Below, piece after piece: positions 45,813 through 53,700 of a DNA stretch of 64,000 nt. The notes below the pieces were generated by a model. It searched no databases, had not been told where the DNA came from, and was given only the letters and a program-made list of their open reading frames with translations. Position 1 is the first letter of the stretch, and each line of letters opens with the position of its first letter. The DNA is from Streptomyces sp. CB02980 (GTDB taxonomy: Bacteria; Actinomycetota; Actinomycetes; Streptomycetales; Streptomycetaceae), in NCBI RefSeq assembly GCF_014451325.2, contig NZ_JACSCH020000011.1, positions 62,001 to 126,000 on the forward strand, read 5' to 3'. The position numbers were made by a program, and so were the translations under genes.

Positions 45813-48581
45813 TCACACCCACGTCCGAGGGCGGAAGCGGTTGGCCCGCTCCACCAGTTCGATCCTCTCCTCGCCCTGCTGGGCGAGCCGGGCCAGCACC
45901 CGGTACGAGCGTTCGAGGCCGAAGCGCAGTCCGCGCTCGTCCAGTTCACTCCCGAGCAGCAGCGCGCCGCCGCCCGGTTCCGCACCGGGACTCCCGGAGA
46001 GTACCCAGTCGAGGGCGGTCCCGAGGACCTCCGTCGACAACTGCTCCCGGCGCACGGCGTCCAGACCGAAGCCCTGGAGCGCCGAGACCTGAGCCGCGGC
46101 CGCCGTCAGATCGGCGGCGAGCGGCTCCCACGCCGGGCGCCGCCGCAGCCGCGCCCGCACGGTCGCGACCCGCGCCGCCGTGTAGTGGATCGAGGCCTCC
46201 GGCACGGACTCCAGCGTCTGTACGGCTCCGATCCGGTCCCCGGCGGCGAGCTGCACCCGGGCGAGCCCGAAGGCCGCGCTGACGAAGCTCGGGTCGGTGG
46301 CCCACACCAGGCGGTAGTACTCGGCGGCGTTGTCCAGCTGGCCCAGCACCTCGGCGCAGATCCCGAGGGCCAGCTTCGGCGAGGGCTCGCCGGGGAAGGC
46401 GTCGTAGACCGCGTCGAAGGCGAGCGCCGCGTGCTGGTGGTCGCCGGTCACCAGGGAGGCAACGCCCCGGTACCAGACGACCCGCCAGTCGTCCGGGTCC
46501 CGCTCCTCGAGACCGGCCAGGGTCCGGGCGGCGGACGGCAGGTCGCCCAGCTCCAGCTCGGCCCGCAGGGTCCGCAGCCGCAGCTCGGCGGAGGGCGCGG
46601 GCGCGGCCTGCAGCGCGGCGAGCAGCTCGCCGGGCGCGGCGGCGGCGAGACCGGCGAGGAAGCCGGCGTTGGGGTCGCCCGTGTCGACGCGCGGGACGGG
46701 CAGCGCGAGCGCGGTGGCGGGCGTGTCGAGCGGCGCGAGCAGGGCCCCGAGCCCGGGCGAGGCGGCGGGGGCGGATGCCACGGCCCCGGGCCCGCCGGGC
46801 AGCACGGCCCCGGGCACAGCGCCGGACACGGGCCCGGGCACAGAGCCGGACGCGGCCCCGGGCACAGCGCCCGGCAGGGCGGGCCCGGGCACAGCACCGG
46901 GCACAGCACCGGGCACAGCACCGGGCACAGCACCGGGCACAGCACCGGGCACAGCACCGGGCACAGCACCGGGCACAGCGCCCGGCACTGCACCGGTCGC
47001 GGCGGCGGGCAGCGCGGGCTGCTTGCGTCCCCGGCGGGCGCCGAGCAGCGACACGTCCTCCGTCAGCTCGGCGAACAGGGCCGTGTCCGTGACGCGTACC
47101 TCCGTGCCGAACAGCGTCGACAGCGCGGGCCGCGGCCGCCCCGACTGGAGCGCCACGACCTCCCGCAGCACACCTGTCAGCTGCTCCGCCATCTCCTGCG
47201 AGGAGGCGAACCGGCGCGCCGGGTCCGGGTCGGTGGCGCGGACCAGGAAGCGGTAGAACGACTCGTACGTCCGGAAGACCGCGATGTGGTCCGGGTCGGG
47301 CAGCGAGTCCACGAAGACGTTCGTGTAGCCCTGGAAGTCGAAGGTCATCACCGCGAGGGTGCGCGCCACCGTGTACAGGTCGCTCGCCACCGACGGCCCG
47401 ACCTCGGCCACCTCCGGCGCCTGGTAGCCGACGGTGCCGTAGATCGCGGACTCGTCGTCGTCCATCCGCCGGACCGCGCCCATGTCGATGAGCTTCAGCT
47501 GGTCCTCGGACTGGATGGCGTTGTCGACCTTGAAGTCGCAGTACAGCAGGTTGCGGCTGTGCAGGTGGCCGAGCGCCTCCAGGGCCTCGATCCCGTACGC
47601 GCAGGCCTGCTCGACCGGCAGCGGATCACGGCGGCCGTCCGGGGTGCGCCGGTCGTTGGCGATCTCCTTGAGGGACTTGCCGCCGACGTACTCCATGACG
47701 ATGTAGCCGTCCATGGAGCCGGTCCGCTGGTCGAGGTGCTCGACGAAGTTGTAGATGCGGACGATGTTGGAGTGCTCGATCTCGGCGAGGAAGCGGCGCT
47801 CGGAGATCGCGGCGGCCATGGCGTCCTGGTCGCCAGTGTCGAGAAGGCCCTTGAGGACGACCCAGCGGTCGGAGACGGCCCGGTCGACGGCGAGGTAGAT
47901 CCAGCCGAGGCCGCCGTGCGCGAGACAGCCCGCGACCTCGTACTGGCCGTGGACGATGTCCCCGCCGCGCAGCTTCGGCACGAAGGAGTACGGGTGCCCG
48001 CACTTGGTGCAGAAACCCTCCGTACGGCCCGGCCGCTCGCCCCGCGAACGGCCCACGGGCGCACCGCAGTCCGAGCGCGAGCAGAAACGCTTCCGCTCGG
48101 GAACCTCGGGGTTCTCCATGACCGCAGCCCGCGGATCCGGGCGCGGCACCTCGGGGATCGACACCAGGCCGGCGCCCAGCCGGTTGCGGGCGGACTGACC
48201 GGTCGACGTACCGGAACTGCGCACCGACACCGAGCGGGACGCGGAGGCCCCGGAGAGCGAGCGCGAGAGCCGCCCGGAGACCGAACGGCGGGAGGTCGAC
48301 GAGCGCGACGAGGCCCGCGAGGACGCCCGCGAACTGCTCCGCGAGGAGCTGGAGTCCGGCCCCCCGACGCCGGAGCCGCCCCCGACACCGCTGCCCGTGC
48401 CCGTGCCTCTGCCCGGCACGGCCACCCCCGTGGGCGTCGAGCCGATGAGCCCTCCGGCCGCGACCACCGGGGCGAGGCCGCAGGTGTCGCAGTACAGCTC
48501 GCCGCCTCCCATGTCCTCGTACGAACCCTCGCACGAAGGACGCTGACAGCTCCCCACGCCCGTCTCCCCGCCGCTCACCAC
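45813..48581 (-). CDS. pknG: PknG-like serine/threonine protein kinase
   Basis: The 922-residue protein follows the PknG plan: N-terminal Cys ribbon (residues 12-35), a Ser/Arg-rich stretch (about 78-125), a rubredoxin-like domain (FCSRSDCGAPVGRS...FCTKCGHPYSF), a kinase domain with GGLGWIYLAVDR, WVVLKGL (catalytic Lys), VMEYVGGKSL, LLYCDFKVDNAIQ (catalytic Asp) and LIDMGAVRRM in place of DFG, and C-terminal TPRs (ALGICAEVLGQLDNAAEYYRLVW). Between kinase and TPRs lie GAVP repeats. In mycobacteria and corynebacteria PknG controls 2-oxoglutarate dehydrogenase and glutamate metabolism through an FHA protein. The first metal pair is CX4C instead of CX2C. Start GTG 48581, with GTG 48578 also possible. 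Confidence 0.93.
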   Translation of the reverse strand: MVSGGETGVGSCQRPSCEGSYEDMGGGELYCDTCGLAPVVAAGGLIGSTPTGVAVPGRGTGTGSGVGGGSGVGGPDSSSSRSSSRASSRASSRSSTSRRSVSGRLSRSLSGASASRSVSVRSSGTSTGQSARNRLGAGLVSIPEVPRPDPRAAVMENPEVPERKRFCSRSDCGAPVGRSRGERPGRTEGFCTKCGHPYSFVPKLRGGDIVHGQYEVAGCLAHGGLGWIYLAVDRAVSDRWVVLKGLLDTGDQDAMAAAISERRFLAEIEHSNIVRIYNFVEHLDQRTGSMDGYIVMEYVGGKSLKEIANDRRTPDGRRDPLPVEQACAYGIEALEALGHLHSRNLLYCDFKVDNAIQSEDQLKLIDMGAVRRMDDDESAIYGTVGYQAPEVAEVGPSVASDLYTVARTLAVMTFDFQGYTNVFVDSLPDPDHIAVFRTYESFYRFLVRATDPDPARRFASSQEMAEQLTGVLREVVALQSGRPRPALSTLFGTEVRVTDTALFAELTEDVSLLGARRGRKQPALPAAATGAVPGAVPGAVPGAVPGAVPGAVPGAVPGAVPGAVPGPALPGAVPGAASGSVPGPVSGAVPGAVLPGGPGAVASAPAASPGLGALLAPLDTPATALALPVPRVDTGDPNAGFLAGLAAAAPGELLAALQAAPAPSAELRLRTLRAELELGDLPSAARTLAGLEERDPDDWRVVWYRGVASLVTGDHQHAALAFDAVYDAFPGEPSPKLALGICAEVLGQLDNAAEYYRLVWATDPSFVSAAFGLARVQLAAGDRIGAVQTLESVPEASIHYTAARVATVRARLRRRPAWEPLAADLTAAAAQVSALQGFGLDAVRREQLSTEVLGTALDWVLSGSPGAEPGGGALLLGSELDERGLRFGLERSYRVLARLAQQGEERIELVERANRFRPRTWV
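46885..46980 (-). repeat. 12-bp tandem repeat (eight units) in pknG
   Basis: Eight CCGGGCACAGCA units in tandem, the last differing by one base, encode consecutive Gly-Ala-Val-Pro on the minus strand. Imperfect copies continue on both sides (46780-46992). It is an in-frame minisatellite between the kinase and TPR domains. Confidence 0.93.
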
Positions 48582-48591
48582 TGTTCCCCGC

Positions 48592-49869
48592 TCACCACTG
48601 TCGTCCTCCCGCGTCTCTCGGGCCGGACAGTACGTCCGCCGCCGCCTGCTGGTAGCGCAGGACGGCCTGTTCCGCGACCCGCAGATCGCAGGGCGCGCTC
48701 CACAGCATCCGGCGGGCCGCGTCGTACCGCTCCACGAGCAGCGGGTCCTCCGCCGCCCCGAGCCGCGCCACCTTCGCCTTGTACGCGTCGAGCCTGCCGC
48801 GCAGCTCGGCCCGGACCGCGAGCGGTGCCGTGACCGCGGTCAGCGACTCCCGGGCCCGCAGCAGTTCGTCCTCCGCGTCCCGCTCCAGGGACTCCAGGAG
48901 CGGGGAGAGCCGGTGCCACTGGGCGTGCCTGCGGTACTCGGCCGCCGCCACGAGCCGCTCCTGGAGCACGATCGGCGGCCCGCTGACGGCCGGCACCTCG
49001 GAGGCGGCGATCTTCGCGAGGACCTCGCCGCGCGCGGCCCGCGCCTCGGCGAGCGTCCGGTCCGCCCGCGACAGCACGTCCCGCAGCCGGAGCAGCCGGT
49101 CCTCGGAGTCCTGCCGGACCGCGAGCACCGCCTCGATCTCCCGTCGGATGTCCTCGAGGGCCAGGGCCGCCCGGTCGTACCGCTCGGTGTCGGGACGGCC
49201 CCCGCCGGGCGCCGAACTCCCGACCGCCGGACGCCAGAAGGCCAGCGGATCGGTGACGACCTGGGCCCGCAGCAGGGTCAGCTCGGCGGTGATGTCCTCC
49301 AGCTCGTCGCCGGCCGGGTGCTCCCCGGGCCGTACGCCGACCGAGTGCGCGAGCGAGCGCGTCCGGCCCAGCTCGGCGGCGAGGAGGTCTATCCGGGCGG
49401 GCAGCGCCGACCAGACCCCGTCGGCGGTCACCACCATGTCCAGCGAGGACGCGTACAGCTCGTTCATCCGCCGGACGAGGCCCTCCAGGGTGAACCGCTC
49501 GGTGAGCAGTCCCTGTTCACCCGCCCCGCCGGCCACGTGGACGCTCTCGCCGCGCAGCCGGTCGGTCAGCTCCACGAGCTCCTCACGGCCGGGCCAGCGG
49601 CGCCGGGCGCGCACCTCGCGGGCGTCCCGCAGGGCGCCGGTGTACACGTCGAAGCAGGTCCAGAGCAGGGTGATGGTCCGCTCGGTCGTCACCCAGCGGT
49701 CCCGGGTCGTGCCGGTCAGCTCCGCCCCTTCGAGCAGCCTGCGGCCCGCGTGGTCCTGGAGCGCGAGGAGCGAGTCCTCGACCGCCTTGTGCTCGGCTCC
49801 GAGGCGCGCCAGCGCACGGTCCACCTCGTCCCGGTCCATCACCGGCCCAGGGGGTCCCGTGACGCCCAT
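48592..49869 (-). CDS. Coiled-coil protein of unknown function between glnH and pknG
   Basis: I do not recognise this 425-residue protein. It has no signal peptide, transmembrane helix or known catalytic motif. It is rich in Leu, Arg, Glu and Ala with long heptad-like helices, for example VDRALARLGAEHKAVEDSLLALQDH, ALEDIRREIEAVLAVRQDSEDRLLRLRDVLSRADRTL and LLESLERDAEDELLRARESL. GAGGTG lies 5 nt before ATG 49869. It sits between the binding-protein gene (54 bp) and pknG (10 bp) in the same run. Its position suggests a cytoplasmic adaptor linking the membrane sensor to the kinase, but this is only inference. Confidence 0.85.
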   Translation of the reverse strand: MGVTGPPGPVMDRDEVDRALARLGAEHKAVEDSLLALQDHAGRRLLEGAELTGTTRDRWVTTERTITLLWTCFDVYTGALRDAREVRARRRWPGREELVELTDRLRGESVHVAGGAGEQGLLTERFTLEGLVRRMNELYASSLDMVVTADGVWSALPARIDLLAAELGRTRSLAHSVGVRPGEHPAGDELEDITAELTLLRAQVVTDPLAFWRPAVGSSAPGGGRPDTERYDRAALALEDIRREIEAVLAVRQDSEDRLLRLRDVLSRADRTLAEARAARGEVLAKIAASEVPAVSGPPIVLQERLVAAAEYRRHAQWHRLSPLLESLERDAEDELLRARESLTAVTAPLAVRAELRGRLDAYKAKVARLGAAEDPLLVERYDAARRMLWSAPCDLRVAEQAVLRYQQAAADVLSGPRDAGGRQW

Positions 49870-49923
49870 CGATCACCTCTTCCTCTCCGTGTACAGGGCT
49901 GGTTGTACGGGGGCTGCCCGGCG

Positions 49924-50961
49924 CTACTTGTACAGGGGAGCGGGCGGCCCGGTTATCCCGGGCAGGTCCTTCTCCAGCCAGTTCCTGTACGCCTGCTGCC
50001 AGGGGCCCTGGCGGTAGCCCACGAGGACCTGGTTGACCCGGCGGACCAGGTCGTCGTTGCCGAGCTTGGCGGCCACGCCGTAGAACTCGGTGGTGAACGG
50101 GGTGCCCTTGAGCTCGACCGCCGGGTCCTGGGCGGCCTGGCCGGCCGCCAGGGCGTTGTCGGTGACGACGGCGTCGACCTCGCCCATCTGGAGCCTGGCC
50201 AGGCAGTCCAGCTGGTTGGGGACGGTCAGCAGGTCCCTGTCGTCCTTGGTGCCGTCGGCCTCGTCCTTGAAGAGCGCGCCGAAGGACTTCTCCTCCAGGG
50301 CCTCGTAGGCCGTGGAGCCCTCGGCGGTGCAGACCCGCTTGCCCTTCAGCGAGGTGTCGTAGCCGGTGATGTCCGTGGCCTGCTTGGGCGCGAGGACCTG
50401 CTGTCCGGCCTGGAAGTAGGCGGTGGAGAAGGCGACCTGCTGGATCCGCTTGCAGTTGATCGTCATGGTGCGCACGACGAGGTCGACCTTGCCGCTGTCC
50501 AGGGCGGCGATCCGCTGGTTCGTGGGGATCGCCCGGAAGATGACGGCGTCCGGACTGCCCAGGATGTCCTTGGCGATGGCCCGGGCCAGATCGATGTCGA
50601 AGCCTTCGAGCGCGCGCGTCTCCGGGTTGCGGTAGCCCCAGCGGTAGCTGGACTGGTCGACGCCGACGACGAGCTTCCCGCGGTTCCTGATCGCCTCGAT
50701 CGACGGGCCGTCCGCCGTCGAGGGAGTGAGGGAGGCCCAGGGCTTGTCGCAGGTGTCCGCCTTGATCTGGACCCCGGTGCCGATGCCGGGCCCCGGCCCC
50801 GCGATGCCGGGTACGGCCGCCGCGTCGCCGCCCTCGTGGGCCAGCGGGAGCACGGTGAGCGAGGCGGTGAGCCCGCAGGCCACGGCCATCGCGGCCACCC
50901 CGCCCCAGCCCCGGAAGCGCTGCGCCGTCCGCCGCACCAGCGGGTACGTGCCGTTCGGCAT
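49924..50961 (-). CDS. glnH: GlnH-like amino-acid-binding protein
   Basis: The 345-residue protein has an N-terminal membrane anchor (WGGVAAMAVACGLTASLTVLPL; MAVACG is a weak lipobox) and a periplasmic-binding-protein type II fold: LVVGVDQSSYRWGYRNPETRALEGFDIDLARAI, KVDLVVRTMTINCKRIQQVAFSTAYFQAGQQ, LDCLARLQMGEVDAVVTDNAL. Such domains bind amino acids outside the membrane. There are no ABC permease genes; instead its neighbours are GlnX-like and PknG-like genes, as in mycobacteria, where GlnH senses Asp/Glu rather than transporting it. Start ATG 50961, 11 bp after the glnX-like stop. Confidence 0.9.
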   Translation of the reverse strand: MPNGTYPLVRRTAQRFRGWGGVAAMAVACGLTASLTVLPLAHEGGDAAAVPGIAGPGPGIGTGVQIKADTCDKPWASLTPSTADGPSIEAIRNRGKLVVGVDQSSYRWGYRNPETRALEGFDIDLARAIAKDILGSPDAVIFRAIPTNQRIAALDSGKVDLVVRTMTINCKRIQQVAFSTAYFQAGQQVLAPKQATDITGYDTSLKGKRVCTAEGSTAYEALEEKSFGALFKDEADGTKDDRDLLTVPNQLDCLARLQMGEVDAVVTDNALAAGQAAQDPAVELKGTPFTTEFYGVAAKLGNDDLVRRVNQVLVGYRQGPWQQAYRNWLEKDLPGITGPPAPLYK

Positions 50962-50972
50962 CCCGCCCCCTC

Positions 50973-52409
50973 TCACCGGTACTCCGACAGTCTGCGGTTG
51001 ATGCCGAGCACGGCGCCCGCCGCGCCCAGGATCCCGAGGGCCAGCGCGCCGAGCGGCAGCGCCGTCAGCGCGTCCCTGGCGTGCCCGGCGGAGCGGGTGA
51101 ACTCGGTCTGCTCGTGCGCCAGGGCGCGGTCCAGGGCGGCGTCGACCTGGTCGAAGGACTGCCCCGTCGACTGCGCCGAGTCCTTGGGCCCGACGATGCG
51201 GCCGAGGGCGCCCTCGAAGTCGCCCGCCTCGTCCTTGGCGCGGGCGTCCTTGTGACGCTGCTTCCACTCGGCCGTACGCGAGGCGGCCTCGTCGACGGGG
51301 ACGCGGCCGGCGTCGTCGTCGGCCAGCTCCCGCGCCGTGGCGAGCGCGTCCGTCAGGGTGCCCGTGCTCGACGTGTACTCGGCCTCGTACTTGTCGTTCT
51401 TGCCGTCCTCGGTGAGGACGGCGCCCCGGGCGACCAGGGTCAGGAGCTCGTTGGCGCGGGCCGTGAGCGAGCCGATCCGGGCCGTGTTGAGGGCCTGGAG
51501 GGACTCCTGCCCGTGTGCCCGCGCGTTGTCGAGGCCGCTGCGGGCGACGGTGTGCGCGGCGAGCAGCCAGAGCAGCACGGTCAGCGTGGCGGCGGTGGCG
51601 GCGAGCAGTCCGTGGTTGAAGACCCGGTTCGTCCGCGCGTAGGTGCGGCGCTGGGCCCAGGCCAGGACGGCGAGGGTGAGCAGTCCGAGGCCGAGGGCGA
51701 GGAACGGCCAGGTGCGGGCCGATTCGTCGTCCTCGTGGAGCCGTACCGTCTCGGCCTCGTACAGCCGCTCGGCGGCGGGCAGCAGGATGCTGGTCATCTG
51801 CTGGTTGGCGTACCGCAGATAGGCCCCGCCCAGCGGGAGGCCCTGCCGGTTGGCGGCGCGGGCGCGCTCGATCAGGCCCGTGTAGCGCGGGAGCTGTTCG
51901 TTGAGGGTGGCGATCTCGCGGGCCGACTCGCCCGAACCGTCCGTGCTCGCGGCGGCCTTGACGAGCAGTCGGGCGGCGGTGGCGATGTCCCGGTCGTACC
52001 GCGCGCGGGACTCCGCGGGCTCCAGGGTGCCCGCGAGGAAGCCGCCGGCGGCGGTGGTGTCCGCGTCGGCGAGGGAGCGGTAGATCGCGGCGGCGTCGGC
52101 GGACAGCGGCTGGCTGCGGCTGACGACGTCGTCGGCGGCGGTCGTGCGGTCGTCGACCTGGACGGCGGTGACGGCCCCGAACGCGACGACGAGCAGCGCG
52201 AGGACGGCCCCGAGGATCTGGAGCCGGCCCGGCTCGGTCGTCGTGGCGACCCGCAGCCGCTCCCGTCCCACGGCCCAGGCGCTCTGCCCCGCGGGCGGGG
52301 CGGCGCCCGGCGCGGGCGACGGCTGCGCGGGCACGCCGGCCGGGCGCGCGGGCGCCTGCGCCGTGCTCCGCGCCGCCGGGGCGGCGGGTGCGTTCGGCGG
52401 GTGTGTCAC
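50973..52409 (-). CDS. glnX: GlnX-like four-TM sensor membrane protein
   Basis: The 478-residue protein starts at GTG 52409 behind GGGGGAGG. A Pro/Ala-rich cytoplasmic tail (1-65) leads to TM1 (LQILGAVLALLVVAFGAVTAV), a helical external domain (SRSQPLSADAAAIYRSLADADTTAAGGF...), TM2 (TWPFLALGLGLLTLAVLAWA), TM3 (LLAATAATLTVLLWLLAAHTVA), a second helical external domain and TM4 (LTALPLGALALGILGAAGAVLGI). The two external helical bundles resemble four-helix sensor domains. With glnH and pknG behind it, it matches the mycobacterial sensor system in which GlnX passes the state of GlnH to PknG. It is the first gene of the run. Confidence 0.85.
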   Translation of the reverse strand: MTHPPNAPAAPAARSTAQAPARPAGVPAQPSPAPGAAPPAGQSAWAVGRERLRVATTTEPGRLQILGAVLALLVVAFGAVTAVQVDDRTTAADDVVSRSQPLSADAAAIYRSLADADTTAAGGFLAGTLEPAESRARYDRDIATAARLLVKAAASTDGSGESAREIATLNEQLPRYTGLIERARAANRQGLPLGGAYLRYANQQMTSILLPAAERLYEAETVRLHEDDESARTWPFLALGLGLLTLAVLAWAQRRTYARTNRVFNHGLLAATAATLTVLLWLLAAHTVARSGLDNARAHGQESLQALNTARIGSLTARANELLTLVARGAVLTEDGKNDKYEAEYTSSTGTLTDALATARELADDDAGRVPVDEAASRTAEWKQRHKDARAKDEAGDFEGALGRIVGPKDSAQSTGQSFDQVDAALDRALAHEQTEFTRSAGHARDALTALPLGALALGILGAAGAVLGINRRLSEYR

Positions 52410-52661
52410 GTGACCTCCCCCTGGGTCGCCGACTTCGGCCGGTCCGGCCTGCAGTATGGCCGCAGGGGGCCGTCCGCACACCGGGATTGACTGGATCTTG
52501 TTCTTATCCTGCCGCATGCCCCCGGCACATCCGCGGGCGAGCCCCCTCACGTCGAGGGGCGAACCCCCCTCACATCGAGGGGCGAATCCCCTCACTCTGA
52601 ATACGTCACGCGGCCGTGATCGGTTCCGTATCGGACATCGCTCGAACAGGTGAACATGCCT
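52410..52661. other. Upstream region of the glnX run with hairpin repeats
   Basis: This roughly 250-bp region must hold the promoter for glnX onward. It contains three CCCCTC units at 52543, 52566 and 52588, the first two followed by GAGGGG so that each forms a 6-bp stem. No clear -10/-35 pair is visible to me. Confidence 0.45.
52543..52593. repeat. 22-23-bp tandem repeat of small hairpins
   Basis: CCCCTCACGTCGAGGGGCGA, then CCCCTCACATCGAGGGGCGA, then a partial CCCCTCAC, with periods 23 and 22 bp. The two full units are identical but for one base. Each contains an inverted repeat. It lies about 135-185 bp upstream of glnX. Confidence 0.8.
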
Positions 52662-52696
52662 GCGGGGCGTCTCCCCCGGCAGAGGAGACGCCCCGC
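52662..52696 (-). terminator. Terminator hairpin after the GlcNAc kinase gene
   Basis: GCGGGGCGTCTCC and GGAGACGCCCCGC form a perfect 13-bp stem with a 9-nt loop, 20 bp beyond the kinase stop. It likely ends the sugar operon. There is no U-tract. Confidence 0.8.
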
Positions 52697-52716
52697 GACC
52701 ACACCCCACAGGTCAC

Positions 52717-53700
52717 TCAGGCCCCGTAGTGCTCCCGCAGCCGGGCCGCCGCCTCCGGGCCCGCCGCCACCTCGTCCAGGGCGAGCAGCCCCGCACCGAG
52801 GACCGGCGGCGCCGTCACGAAGCCGATGACGGCCTTCGGCGCCCGCTCGGCGAGGAGTTCACGGATCCTCTCCTCCAGCTGCGGATGCCGTGCGGCCAGC
52901 ACGCTGCCGCCCAGCATCACCGGCGCCTCCTCCTCCAGGAGTCCGAGCCGCCCGAGCGCGACCGCCGACAGCGCGACGACCTCCTCGGCGAGCCGGTGCA
53001 CCAGCGACAGCGCGACCGGGTCGCCGTCCGCGCTCACCCGGAACAGGACCGGCGTCAGCTCGTGCCGCCGCTCGAAGGGCACAAGACCCAGGTGCAGCGC
53101 CTCGATCAGCGCGTACATCGTCTCCAGACCGAAGTGCGCCGGCAGCGCCCGCGCCAGCTCGGACGCCTCGCCGCGCCCGTCCTCGGCGCGCGCCGCGAAC
53201 CAGAGCGCCTCCTCGGCCATGCCGCTGCCGCCGCCCCAGTCCCCGGAGAGCTTCCCGATCGCGGGGAACCGCGCGGTCCGGCCGTCCGGGGTCATCCCGA
53301 CACAGTTGATGCCCGCCCCGCACACCACCGCGACACCGCGCGGCTCGTCGAGCCCGGCCCGCAGTATGGCGAAGGTGTCGTTGTGCACCCTCACCGACCG
53401 GCTCCAGCCCCTGCGGAGGAGTTCGGCCTGGAGAGCGGTCTCCTCGACGGGCAGGTCGGCGTTGGCGAGACAGGCCGCGACATGGGCGAACGCCGGGGAG
53501 AGACCGGCGCCGCCGGCCTCCGCCCACGCCCGCCCGACGATCTCCGCCAGGGCGTCGACGGCCGTCTCCACCCCCACCACCGGCGGCTGGAACCCGCCGC
53601 CGCGCGCCGCGCCGAGGACGGTGCCGTCCTGGGCGAGGACCGCGACGTCGGTCTTGCTGTTCCCCGCGTCGATCGCGAGGAGCACGCCGTTCAGGTTCAC
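52717..53700 (-). CDS. N-acetylglucosamine kinase-like protein (BadF/BadG family)
   Basis: The 327-residue ASKHA-fold kinase has LLAIDAGNSKTDVAVL (phosphate-1 loop), VHNDTFAILRAG, VAVVCGAGINCVGM (phosphate-2) and GDWGGGSGMAEEAL, the pattern of BcrAD/BadFG-type GlcNAc or hexose kinases. The start is set at GTG 53700, which overlaps the GH4 stop (GTGA); a GTG two codons upstream is possible. Last in the sugar operon, it would phosphorylate an imported sugar, so its product could feed either glycolysis/amino-sugar metabolism or the GH4 enzyme beside it. Confidence 0.88.
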   Translation of the reverse strand: MNLNGVLLAIDAGNSKTDVAVLAQDGTVLGAARGGGFQPPVVGVETAVDALAEIVGRAWAEAGGAGLSPAFAHVAACLANADLPVEETALQAELLRRGWSRSVRVHNDTFAILRAGLDEPRGVAVVCGAGINCVGMTPDGRTARFPAIGKLSGDWGGGSGMAEEALWFAARAEDGRGEASELARALPAHFGLETMYALIEALHLGLVPFERRHELTPVLFRVSADGDPVALSLVHRLAEEVVALSAVALGRLGLLEEEAPVMLGGSVLAARHPQLEERIRELLAERAPKAVIGFVTAPPVLGAGLLALDEVAAGPEAAARLREHYGA

